Shown here: one piece after another, positions 1 to 6,766 of the stretch | Layout of the letters: every line of letters starts with the position of its first letter | Position numbering within the stretch: position 1 is the stretch's first letter | Source of the DNA: Bacteroidota bacterium | GTDB lineage: Bacteria; Bacteroidota; Ignavibacteria; Palsa-1295 | DNA length: 13,971 nt | Reading direction: 5' to 3' | Assembly (NCBI GenBank): GCA_025363505.1 | Contig: JANYDV010000305.1 | Span: 1 to 13,971, forward strand | Made by a program: the position numbers and the translations under genes | The notes under the pieces: model-generated | What the model saw: the letters and a program-made list of their open reading frames with translations, nothing else | Database searches by the model: none | What the model was told of the DNA's origin: nothing

Positions 1-603
1 TTGTAATCCGCCAATTAACTCAAGAATCTGGGCTTGTACAGTTACGTCAAGCGCTGTTGTCGGCTCATCGGCAATAAGAATTGCAGGGTTGCATGCGAGT
101 GCAATAGCAATCATCACACGCTGACGCATACCGCCAGATAACTGGTGGGGATACTCTTTATATCGTTGTTCCGGAGCGGGGATACCGACCTTTTTCAACA
201 TCTCGATCGCAAGATTCTTTGCTTCTTCTTTGCTGACCTTCTGGTGAAGAATGATCGACTCTTCAATCTGATTGCCAATAGTGAACACCGGATTGAGTGA
301 TGTCATCGGTTCTTGGAAGATCATCCCGATCTTGTTGCCGCGAATATTCCGCATCTCTTCGTCGGAGAGCTTCAGGAGATCGCGCCCGTCGAACAAAATT
401 TCGCCGCTAACGATCTTCCCCGGTGGAGTAGGAATGAGACGCATAATCGAAAGCGCCGTTACTGACTTACCACAACCGGATTCGCCCACAACGCCCAGCG
501 TTTCTTTACGGTCAACAGTATAAGAAACATCATCGACCGATTTGGCAACGCCATCATCAGTGAAGAAATACGTTTTGAGGTTTTTTACTTCGAGTAATGC
601 CAT
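1..603 (-). CDS. dppD: Oligo/dipeptide ABC transporter ATP-binding subunit DppD/OppD, 3' end cut by window edge
   Basis: This is the N-terminal 201 codons of a peptide-importer ATPase. It hydrolyses ATP on the cytoplasmic face to drive the DppB/DppC channel. Reading the minus strand from the ATG at 603, Walker A is GESGCGKS (residues 40-47), the Q-loop lies in MIFQEP (94-99), followed by the MTSLNP stretch typical of Dpp/Opp ATPases. The ABC signature is LSGGM (155-159), Walker B ILIADE (175-180) and the D-loop ALD (184-186). The switch histidine and the C-terminal oligopeptide-transporter domain lie beyond the left edge. It starts 45 bases after dppC ends and is the third gene of the same operon. 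Family assignment is firm. Whether the substrate is dipeptide, oligopeptide or nickel cannot be told from this subunit. Confidence 0.95.
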   Translation of the reverse strand, partial: MALLEVKNLKTYFFTDDGVAKSVDDVSYTVDRKETLGVVGESGCGKSVTALSIMRLIPTPPGKIVSGEILFDGRDLLKLSDEEMRNIRGNKIGMIFQEPMTSLNPVFTIGNQIEESIILHQKVSKEEAKNLAIEMLKKVGIPAPEQRYKEYPHQLSGGMRQRVMIAIALACNPAILIADEPTTALDVTVQAQILELIGGLQ

Positions 604-648
604 TGCTCTGTTTAGTGTGATGAGTAATGAATTGAAATCTTTCAGCTG

Positions 649-1731
649 TTATCTATTGAGTTTTGGGTCGAACGCATCTCTGAGCCCGTCACCAAATAGA
701 TTGAACGCAAAAACTGCGAGCATAATTGCCAGTGCGGGATAGATCGTTAGCCCCCAGTTTGATCCGGCGGCGATGTACCCATATCCATCATAGATCATTT
801 GTCCCCACGTTGAGGTCGGCGGCTGTACGCCCAGACCTAAGAACGAGAGAGAAGCTTCATAGATAATGGCAGTCGCAAAGCCTGCTGTCGCAATGACGAT
901 AATCGGTCCAATTGCGTTTGGCAAAATGTGACGAAAAATTGTTCGCATATTTCCCAGTCCAAGAGCGCGTGTCGCTTCAACGTATTCTGTTTCACGAAGC
1001 GAAAAAAATTGGCCTCGAACGATACGTGCCATATCTGGCCAGCCGGTAATACCAATTGCAAATACGGTTTGGACAAAACCAAGACCAAGTGCGATCGAGA
1101 TCGAGATAACCAGTAAGATCGGTGGAATAGACCAAAAAACATTAGTGAGCCAACTGACCGACTCATCGACCCAGCCACGGTAAAATCCGGCAAGAGCACC
1201 AAATAAAACCCCGATCACAATACTCAGTAATTCTGAAAAGAAAGCAACCGTGAGGGATACTCTGGCTCCAAAGACTAATCGTGAGAGAATATCTCTGCCA
1301 TAGCGATCAGTGCCTAAATAGAAATGTGGTTCTTTGTGCCACTGACTTTCAGATGAACCGGCAAGTTTGGAAACAGGGAGCTTCCGTGTCGAGCCATCGT
1401 CAGTGATCATCGTGATCTCACCATTGCTAACGAGAAAACTTTGAATAGGTATCGGGACAGGGTCTTGATTGGGAATGTCATTGGTTCGTAAGATCACATT
1501 TCCTTTGAAGCCACTGGGTTTGGTGGTGTATTCGAGAATCTGAAGATTCGGATCCTGCGGGGCGAGCACTCCTGCAAAGATCGCGATCAAAATGATCAAG
1601 ATCGTCACATAAAACCCCGCCATCGCCAGGCGATTGCGGCGTAAACGCTTCCAAGAATAATACCAAAGTGAGCGAGACTTCTCGGTCGGTATTTCAGCTT
1701 CGGCTAATTGCTTGATGGGTATTTCTGCCAT
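649..1731 (-). CDS. dppC: Peptide ABC transporter permease DppC/OppC, with enlarged periplasmic loop
   Basis: This 360-residue inner-membrane permease is one half of the peptide channel. A basic cytoplasmic N-terminus leads into a first membrane helix at about residues 36-58. The family motif LGTDRYGRD follows at 139-147, then several membrane helices. The cytoplasmic coupling (EAA) loop starts EATRALGLG at residue 252 and contacts the ATPase. The C-terminus FGDGLRDAFDPKLNR is characteristic of DppC/OppC. The stretch between the first helix and LGTD is about 80 residues, longer than in the approximately 300-residue E. coli DppC, and accounts for most of the extra length. The ATG at 1731 lies one base after the dppB stop, so translational coupling is likely. 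Function is certain at family level; substrate is unknown. Confidence 0.95.
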   Translation of the reverse strand: MAEIPIKQLAEAEIPTEKSRSLWYYSWKRLRRNRLAMAGFYVTILIILIAIFAGVLAPQDPNLQILEYTTKPSGFKGNVILRTNDIPNQDPVPIPIQSFLVSNGEITMITDDGSTRKLPVSKLAGSSESQWHKEPHFYLGTDRYGRDILSRLVFGARVSLTVAFFSELLSIVIGVLFGALAGFYRGWVDESVSWLTNVFWSIPPILLVISISIALGLGFVQTVFAIGITGWPDMARIVRGQFFSLRETEYVEATRALGLGNMRTIFRHILPNAIGPIIVIATAGFATAIIYEASLSFLGLGVQPPTSTWGQMIYDGYGYIAAGSNWGLTIYPALAIMLAVFAFNLFGDGLRDAFDPKLNR

Positions 1732-1732
1732 A

Positions 1733-2689
1733 TTAATTCAGTTTTACTTTCGGATCAAGTTTAGCGTAGAGAATATCAACTATATAGTTAATGATTACAA
1801 ATACTACCGCTGAGAACATTACCGTGCCTTGAATGGTCGGGAAGTCTGAACGTGGTATCGCATCAAATGCTAATGCGCCAACACCCGGCCAATTAAAAAT
1901 ATATTCAATAAAGAACGCACCGGTAAGCAGTGCGGCAAGCCAACTGCCGATCGTCGTGACAACCGGATTAAGGGCGTTGCGAAGAGCATGACGAAAAATA
2001 ACGACTTTTTGAGAAAGACCTTTCGATTTTGCCGTCCGAATATAATCACTCGAAAGTACATCGAGCATACTTGAACGAGTCACACGAGCGATGATCGAGA
2101 TAGGGCGCAGTGCAAGCGTGAACATCGGCAATGCCAGATACTCCCAATGATATGCCCAAAATTCATACCATTTTGCATCATCTTGTATTACAAAGCCCGA
2201 GATAGGGAAGATCTGAAGGAGAGAACCGAAAAGAATAATAACGAGCAAGCCAAAAACAAATGATGGCACGGATATACCGATCAGTGCAAAGACCATCGAT
2301 ATATTATCGAGTATCGAGTACGACTTGACCGCCGATAAAATACCGATGCCTATTCCCAGTATCGTCGCGACAAGCATCGCACTGAGTGTAAGTACTGCAG
2401 TTGCCGGAAGTCGTTCGAGAATGCTATCGAGCACGGGGCGGTTGGATGTATAGGAACGACCGAAATCGCCGGAGGCAGTTTTGCCCAAGAAATTTACATA
2501 ACGTTGCCAAACTGGCAAATCCAGCCCAAGTTCGTGGCGTATTGCTGCTTGAGTCGAAATATCAGCTCGTTGACCTTGCATCATACGTGCAGGATCGGGC
2601 AGTAAGTTCATCACAAAAAAGATCACACTCATCACTCCGAAAATGATGAGGATCGAATAAAATAATTTTCTGATAGTAAATGCTAACAT
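1733..2689 (-). CDS. dppB: Peptide ABC transporter permease DppB/OppB
   Basis: This 318-residue inner-membrane permease pairs with DppC. The N-terminus MLAFTIRKLFYSILIIFGV is the standard DppB opening, with a first helix at about residues 9-29. It is followed by the periplasmic segment containing LGLDLPVWQRYVNF and GDFGRSY, further helices, and the coupling loop around TAKSKGLSQ (about residues 220-240), then the terminal DILYAKLDPKVKLN. The frame extends upstream to a TTG at 2710, but the ATG at 2689 is preferred. It gives the normal family N-terminus, and a TAATTTTG promoter element covers the TTG. No Shine-Dalgarno sequence is obvious. It is the first gene of the minus-strand dppB-dppC-dppD operon. 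No solute-binding protein gene is visible upstream; it may be downstream of dppD or elsewhere. Confidence 0.95.
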   Translation of the reverse strand: MLAFTIRKLFYSILIIFGVMSVIFFVMNLLPDPARMMQGQRADISTQAAIRHELGLDLPVWQRYVNFLGKTASGDFGRSYTSNRPVLDSILERLPATAVLTLSAMLVATILGIGIGILSAVKSYSILDNISMVFALIGISVPSFVFGLLVIILFGSLLQIFPISGFVIQDDAKWYEFWAYHWEYLALPMFTLALRPISIIARVTRSSMLDVLSSDYIRTAKSKGLSQKVVIFRHALRNALNPVVTTIGSWLAALLTGAFFIEYIFNWPGVGALAFDAIPRSDFPTIQGTVMFSAVVFVIINYIVDILYAKLDPKVKLN

Positions 2690-2707
2690 TTGAACTTGGA
2701 TATTAGG

Positions 2708-2715
2708 CAAAATTA
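2708..2715 (-). promoter_or_regulatory. Candidate Bacteroidota -7 promoter element for the dpp operon
   Basis: The minus strand reads TAATTTTG, an exact match to the Bacteroidota sigma -7 consensus TAnnTTTG. A TTTG lies 23 bases upstream, slightly further than the usual 19-21. Transcription would begin near 2702, giving a short leader of about 13 bases before the dppB ATG. The eight-base match alone is weak evidence; position and organism type add some support. Confidence 0.45.
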
Positions 2716-2746
2716 CAAATTATCAGGGGCGGTCGCCACAAATTTG

Positions 2747-2754
2747 TATATTTG
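2747..2754 (+). promoter_or_regulatory. Candidate Bacteroidota -7 promoter element for the B12 riboswitch operon
   Basis: The plus strand reads TATATTTG, an exact match to TAnnTTTG. Transcription would start near 2760, about 15-20 bases before the cobalamin aptamer, which is a sensible leader for a riboswitch RNA. No clear -33 TTTG is visible at the expected distance, so the call is moderate. Confidence 0.5.
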
Positions 2755-2774
2755 TGACACATTGTTCATTGTAG

Positions 2775-2937
2775 AAGCTGACGGTGTCTGTGGTGGTTGA
2801 ACGAACTACCATGGATGAAAAGGGAATCCGGTTTGAATCCGGAGCTGACCCGCAACTGTAACTCTCGTGCTGTTTTATACCGGTAACGTCCGGGAAAAAT
2901 CGTTCGATTCGAGAGGAGCCAGGAGACCTGCCTAATG
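2775..2937 (+). promoter_or_regulatory. Cobalamin (adenosylcobalamin-type) riboswitch aptamer
   Basis: This RNA element binds a B12 cofactor and represses the downstream transport genes when B12 is plentiful. The conserved core AGGGAATCCGG, then AATCCGGAGCTGACCCGCAACTGTAA in two adjoining pieces, occupies 2821-2861 with its CCGG/CCGG hairpin. The B12 box AGCCAGGAGACCTGCC is at 2917-2932 and matches the consensus throughout. A peripheral arm is closed by CTCTCG (2862-2867) pairing with CGAGAG (2910-2915). A 5' hairpin GGTGGTT/AACTACC lies at about 2793-2810. GGT at 2783-2785 can pair with ACC in the B12 box as in known aptamers. Outer boundaries are approximate. It sits before a BtuB-like receptor, as expected of this class. 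Confidence 0.96.
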
Positions 2938-3027
2938 CTTATATTTATCATCTGCCTTCGAGGTACGAGGCTGGAGATAGGATCTTCTTGTTTTGCAAGG
3001 CGCTGCTTGGCGTACTGTAAGATTTTA
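2938..3027 (+). other. Linker between riboswitch aptamer and RBS hairpin
   Basis: Ninety bases of untranslated leader with no credible gene. Small local stems are visible. One is GCCTTCG/CGAGGC around the loop AGGTA (2954-2971, one bulged T). Another is CTTG/CAAG (2987-2990 with 2995-2998 region). ATCTT at 2982-2986 can pair with AAGAT at 3019-3023. The segment ATAGGA (2977-2982) is complementary to TCCTAT in the 5' arm of the following hairpin (3033-3038), so it could act as an anti-sequester strand. That last point is inference. Confidence 0.5.
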
Positions 3028-3067
3028 AAAGCTCCTATGCCAACTTCGTGTGAGGCATAGGAGCTTT
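3028..3067 (+). promoter_or_regulatory. RBS-sequestering hairpin, likely expression platform of the B12 riboswitch
   Basis: AAAGCTCCTATGCC (3028-3041) is perfectly complementary to GGCATAGGAGCTTT (3054-3067), giving a 14-bp stem with a 12-base loop. The 3' arm contains the Shine-Dalgarno sequence TAGGAG (3058-3063) and ends directly before the ATG at 3068. Folding would therefore hide the ribosome-binding site. Placed downstream of a cobalamin aptamer, the simplest reading is translational repression when ligand is bound. The following ATGTTTTTAA gives only an interrupted T run, so an intrinsic terminator is a less likely alternative. Confidence 0.8.
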
Positions 3068-5068
3068 ATGTTTTTAAGGACTCTCTTCATATCTGTTGTT
3101 CTTCTGTTTTGTTCTGTGAGTTATTCACAGTCATTACGCCATACCCTGGGCAGTGATGTCATTGTTATTGATTCGAATAACATTAATGACTCTGCTTCAC
3201 TAAATAGAGTCTCTACATCAGAAATAAAAACACTTACAGGTTCACAATTACTTTCCAGTGGTGCCGCTCTTATAAGCCCATCGCTTGATATTCGGTCATA
3301 TGGTTCGCTTGGTGGTATTGCACTCGCAACGTTTCGGGGTCTTCCGGCGGAGTTCGTTTCAGTGGAATATAACGGTATCAAGTTAGTGAACACACAGCAT
3401 AGCCTGAGTGACTTAGCATTGATAGATATAAATTTGCTCAATACGATCAGTCTCAATAGTGCCCCTGCTAATAGTGGTGCCGCTGATAATGGCTTCGGCA
3501 TTGTTCGCCTTGAGGGATTGGCATTTAATGATAGAGTAGAATATATCACGATAGGTTCTTGCATTACAAGTTATAATGATCGTTTTAGAGTTGCCGAGCA
3601 TAATTCGTATCTCAAATTAGTACAAAAAATTTCTGAAGTGTTTAGTGTGAGTGGTGGAATTTCTTTTTCTGGAGCAGATGGAAAATATCCTTTTACTCAA
3701 GTGATCGATAAAAATACATCGGTTAGTATCCTCAGAGAGAATAATAACGCACAACTGGCGAATGTATCGATCGACCTAAATTATACTCCTGCATCGGAGA
3801 TCGCGCTACGGACATTTATGTTCTATACCAAAGCAGATCGTGGAATCCCGGGTGCGAATACCGTCTCATATAGAGGTACAAGTTCGCCGGACGCAACTCA
3901 ATTTGATGAACAGTACTTGATAGGTATATCCCTCGACCATCGTCCGTTAGAATATTTCTCCTATGTCTTTAAGACGTCATTTCAGTCATTATTTGAGACT
4001 TATACTAATCCTCAAACAAAGATTTTCGATAGATATACCAATCACAACTACACGCTCGATTGGGAAAGCAAGACTCACTTTTGGGAGTATTTTGATTTTT
4101 ATGGGACGGCTTCTTTTCATCGCTATACATTGATTAGTAATGAGAATATTATCGGCAATCCTGATTCGCTTATTTTACGAAATGTCTATCGTTCTAATCT
4201 CGGACTTGGCTACCAATTAAATAATTTCTCAGTACTCGGGTATCTCAAGACAGAACTATATACAGGCAATGACGATCCACAACTCCTGCCACAAATCACC
4301 CTGCAACAATTATTCTTTCCGACGCCTGAATTTCATATCGCGCTCACCACTTCATACACAAAAATTTATCATGCCCCAACATTTAACGAGTTGTATTGGA
4401 AAGTTGGAGGAAATCAGAATCTGCTCCCTGAAGAAGGGGATGCCTTTGAAATTTCGGCAGAAGCTGTGCCGGAATATTACTCGCACTTTAACCCAATGCT
4501 GAGCATCAAAGCGACCGGTTTTTACAATGCACTTCGAAACCAGATTATTTGGACGCCCGGGGCGAATGCTATTTTCTCACCGATAAATCTGCTTGCTGTC
4601 CGAACGTTCGGACTGGAAATGAGTACTGAATTGATACTCAATAAGAACGAGAATATCGAGTGGCGTTTGCGTGGGGGCTTGACGCTCGAAAGAACGGAAA
4701 ACACAAATCAACAATCACTTGATTATGGACACGAACTGCCATACTCAACACCACGTCGTTGGAATGTAGGGCTGAGTTCACGAATCTTAGATATTGGTAA
4801 TCTCACTGCCTCATTGCTCTATCGTGCGCATCGTTACACAAATCTTTCAAATATCGAGCAGTTACCGGAAGTAGTACTGGTGAATGTTGATTATACTTCT
4901 GCGCCAATATCTTTCTTTCAACAGTGCAAAGCAACTATCTCATTGTCGATCAATAATCTTTTTGATAAACAATACGAGGAGATTAAAAGCTTTCCGTTGC
5001 CGGGTCGAATGTTTCGCCTCGGAGTTGAACTGGTTAGATTCAACGAACCAAACAACATTTTGAATTAG
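3068..5068 (+). CDS. btuB: TonB-dependent outer-membrane receptor, BtuB-like (cobalamin)
   Basis: This 666-residue receptor would import a B12 compound across the outer membrane using TonB energy. A signal peptide (residues 1-20, cleavage near SYS|Q) is followed by a possible TonB box DVIVIDS (30-36). A plug domain of about 115 residues includes RGLPAEFVSVEYNGIKL and FGIVRL, and a 22-strand-type beta-barrel region follows. Barrel hallmarks are APTFNELYWKVGGNQNLLPEEG and, near the end, SINNLFDKQYEE and PLPGRMFRLGVEL. There is no N-terminal carboxypeptidase-like domain, consistent with vitamin/siderophore rather than SusC-type glycan receptors. The ATG at 3068 is chosen over the upstream GTG at 3050. 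It gives a clean signal peptide and has TAGGAG four bases before it. Family is certain; cobalamin specificity rests on the riboswitch and the BtuG-like neighbour. Confidence 0.92.
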   Translation: MFLRTLFISVVLLFCSVSYSQSLRHTLGSDVIVIDSNNINDSASLNRVSTSEIKTLTGSQLLSSGAALISPSLDIRSYGSLGGIALATFRGLPAEFVSVEYNGIKLVNTQHSLSDLALIDINLLNTISLNSAPANSGAADNGFGIVRLEGLAFNDRVEYITIGSCITSYNDRFRVAEHNSYLKLVQKISEVFSVSGGISFSGADGKYPFTQVIDKNTSVSILRENNNAQLANVSIDLNYTPASEIALRTFMFYTKADRGIPGANTVSYRGTSSPDATQFDEQYLIGISLDHRPLEYFSYVFKTSFQSLFETYTNPQTKIFDRYTNHNYTLDWESKTHFWEYFDFYGTASFHRYTLISNENIIGNPDSLILRNVYRSNLGLGYQLNNFSVLGYLKTELYTGNDDPQLLPQITLQQLFFPTPEFHIALTTSYTKIYHAPTFNELYWKVGGNQNLLPEEGDAFEISAEAVPEYYSHFNPMLSIKATGFYNALRNQIIWTPGANAIFSPINLLAVRTFGLEMSTELILNKNENIEWRLRGGLTLERTENTNQQSLDYGHELPYSTPRRWNVGLSSRILDIGNLTASLLYRAHRYTNLSNIEQLPEVVLVNVDYTSAPISFFQQCKATISLSINNLFDKQYEEIKSFPLPGRMFRLGVELVRFNEPNNILN

Positions 5069-5090
5069 TCACATAATATAAATAACGACA

Positions 5091-6101
5091 ATGAAAAAAT
5101 ACTTTGCATTTATACTCTTTCTCTCGCTCGGTCTTGTATCTTGCGAAAGTACCACCGATGGCGGCGATACAAAAACAATCTCGAAAGGCGATCGCATTTT
5201 TATCTTGAATCAAGGTAACTTTAATTCGAGCAATTCAAGTCTTGATGTACTTAATAATACAAACGATACGCTGACTCGCGATCTTCTCAAGCCATTAGGT
5301 GACGTTGGAAATGATCTGCAATATATCAATGGCAAACTGTACGCTGTTTTGGATAACTCGGCAAAGATCGAAGTGATTAATCCCGATTCGTCGGCAGTAC
5401 ACCATTCGATTTCTTTCCCATCGGGAAGTGCACCGTGGAAGATTCTTCCTATTTCTGCGACCGAAGCGTTGGTCTCGGAAAACTATACAAATGAAATTGC
5501 TGTGGTAAATCTTACAACAGATGTAATTACAAAAACCATCAATGTCAATGTAGGCCAAAATTCTATTGTGTTGATGGGTGGGAATGTCTTTGCCACGACT
5601 GGCTCTAATGAGTTACTCAAGATTGACCCGGTCTCGAAAACTCTCAGCACACGAAAGTACATTGGCGAAGGACCTCAGCAAATCATTGTTGATACTCCCC
5701 GCGGAGTGCTCGTGATTCAAACATCGGGTAACTATTCGCCGAAAACTGCAGGGAAGATACTCTTTGTCAATCCCACGACAATGGCAGTCGTAGATTCTAT
5801 TGTTCTCGATACAGTGAGTTTTGTTTATCAGATAGTACCGGCAGGGAATAAGGCATATATGCTCTTGTCAAGCGGTGTAAAGGTTATTGATCTTGTAAGT
5901 CATACTGTTACAACCGATGGATTATTCACACATCCCTATTATGGCGGATATTTTGATGCAATAAAGAACTTGCTCTATTTGGGTACAGCAGTTGATTTTA
6001 CGCACAATGATGTTGTAGATATTTTTAATATTTCTACACATTCTTTAAAAAAGACTATAAATTGTGGTATCGCTCCGGCGTTCTTTGCTGTTGTACGCTA
6101 A
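5091..6101 (+). CDS. btuG: BtuG-like surface lipoprotein, beta-propeller (DUF5074/YncE-like)
   Basis: This 336-residue lipoprotein carries a type II signal peptide with lipobox LVSC (residues 15-18) followed by a polar, partly acidic stretch ESTTDGGD. The mature part is a run of about seven blade-like repeats of roughly 40 residues, each with a pattern like KIEVINPDSSAVHHSI, EIAVVNLTTDVITKTI or KILFVNPTTMAVVDSI. The opening FILNQGNFNSSNSSLDVLN resembles the DUF5074 propeller family. That family includes BtuG, a Bacteroides surface lipoprotein that binds cobalamin very tightly and works with BtuB. Starting 22 bases after the receptor, it should share the riboswitch-controlled transcript. The fold is secure; the B12-binding role follows from family and context and is not proven. 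No strong Shine-Dalgarno sequence precedes the ATG. Confidence 0.85.
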   Translation: MKKYFAFILFLSLGLVSCESTTDGGDTKTISKGDRIFILNQGNFNSSNSSLDVLNNTNDTLTRDLLKPLGDVGNDLQYINGKLYAVLDNSAKIEVINPDSSAVHHSISFPSGSAPWKILPISATEALVSENYTNEIAVVNLTTDVITKTINVNVGQNSIVLMGGNVFATTGSNELLKIDPVSKTLSTRKYIGEGPQQIIVDTPRGVLVIQTSGNYSPKTAGKILFVNPTTMAVVDSIVLDTVSFVYQIVPAGNKAYMLLSSGVKVIDLVSHTVTTDGLFTHPYYGGYFDAIKNLLYLGTAVDFTHNDVVDIFNISTHSLKKTINCGIAPAFFAVVR

Positions 6102-6124
6102 ATCATTCGTATTTTTGTATTAAG

Positions 6125-6679
6125 ATGAATAACACAAACACCCAAACCAAGTCGGAATATATCCTTGCCATTGCGCTGGTCGCAATTGGTATTGGTACAC
6201 GCTTGCTCTTTAGCTCGCTCCATATCTACAACTTCAATGCCGTCCTTGCGACGACACTATTTGCCGGGGCATTTCTTCGGCGAAGTAAATGGGGGTATGT
6301 TGTGCCGCTTGCAGTAATGCTCTTGAGTGACGCTGTTATAGGGTTTTATGACTTTGAGCAAATGGCTACGGTTTATCTATCGTATGCTGTAGTGTTGCTC
6401 ATCGGGGCACTCTATGCAAAAAAGCCATCATTGCTCGGATTTATCGGAGTCTCGGTCGGCGGATCACTTGCATTCTTCTTGGTGACAAACTTCGCATTTT
6501 TACCTTTCTATCATCAATATCCTCATACACTTGCAGGGATGATCGAAAGCTATACTTTGGCGCTTCCATTCTATAAGAATAGCCTAATGAGCGACTTGCT
6601 CTTTAGTGGTATCTTGTTTGGGGGCTTCGAGGCTGCGAAAGTGTTTGTGCCAAAGAAAGAAATGGCAATGGCGAACTGA
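6125..6679 (+). CDS. DUF6580-type membrane protein, candidate inner-membrane B12 transport component
   Basis: This 184-residue protein has about six hydrophobic segments (near residues 12-30, 38-50, 57-74, 80-96, 101-123 and 155-172). Conserved-looking stretches NFNAVLATTLFAGAFL, VPLAVMLLSDAVIGFY, FFLVTNFAFL, then YPHTLAGMIESYTLALPFYKNSLMSDLLFSGILFG match what I recall of the DUF6580 family of putative transport proteins. Its size and topology resemble S components of ECF vitamin transporters. It begins 23 bases after the BtuG-like gene and is followed by a terminator, so it is the last gene of the B12-controlled operon. An alternative upstream start at 6062 would overlap the preceding gene and lacks support; the ATG at 6125 is preferred. 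A role in moving cobalamin or a precursor across the inner membrane is inference. Confidence 0.85.
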   Translation: MNNTNTQTKSEYILAIALVAIGIGTRLLFSSLHIYNFNAVLATTLFAGAFLRRSKWGYVVPLAVMLLSDAVIGFYDFEQMATVYLSYAVVLLIGALYAKKPSLLGFIGVSVGGSLAFFLVTNFAFLPFYHQYPHTLAGMIESYTLALPFYKNSLMSDLLFSGILFGGFEAAKVFVPKKEMAMAN

Positions 6680-6710
6680 TGATTGTTATCAGTTAAATAG
6701 ACTATTTTCC

Positions 6711-6741
6711 AAAAGGCTCCTTGTCAAAGGGAGCCTTTTTT
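6711..6741 (+). terminator. Intrinsic terminator of the B12 uptake operon
   Basis: AAAAGGCTCC (6711-6720) pairs perfectly with GGAGCCTTTT (6730-6739) around a nine-base loop, followed by an unbroken run of six T (6736-6741). It lies 31 bases after the DUF6580 stop and separates this operon from carA. Confidence 0.9.
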
Positions 6742-6766
6742 ATCAACTGACAAAATATATATCGGA

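Noticed and set aside
1090..1110. Short tandem GATCGA repeat inside dppC
   Set aside because: It encodes an ordinary Ser/Ile run in a membrane helix; there are too few units to mean anything.
837..1202. 121-codon open frame on the minus strand in another frame of dppC
   Set aside because: It overlaps a gene with clear family motifs, and its translation shows no domain or credible start.
2766..2951. Short open frame on the minus strand through the riboswitch
   Set aside because: The whole stretch is explained by conserved aptamer sequence on the plus strand.
3028..3067. Hairpin read as an intrinsic terminator
   Set aside because: The T run after it is interrupted by the start codon, and the stem contains the ribosome-binding site, so translational control is the better reading. 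Termination is not fully excluded.
3121..3564. 147-codon open frame on the minus strand inside the receptor gene
   Set aside because: It is antisense to a convincing TonB-dependent receptor, has no recognisable domain, and fits the open antisense frames that arise by chance in coding DNA.
6676..6692. Small dyad CTGAT/ATCAG across the stop of the DUF6580 gene
   Set aside because: Only five to six base pairs of weak stem, and a much stronger terminator follows 20 bases later.
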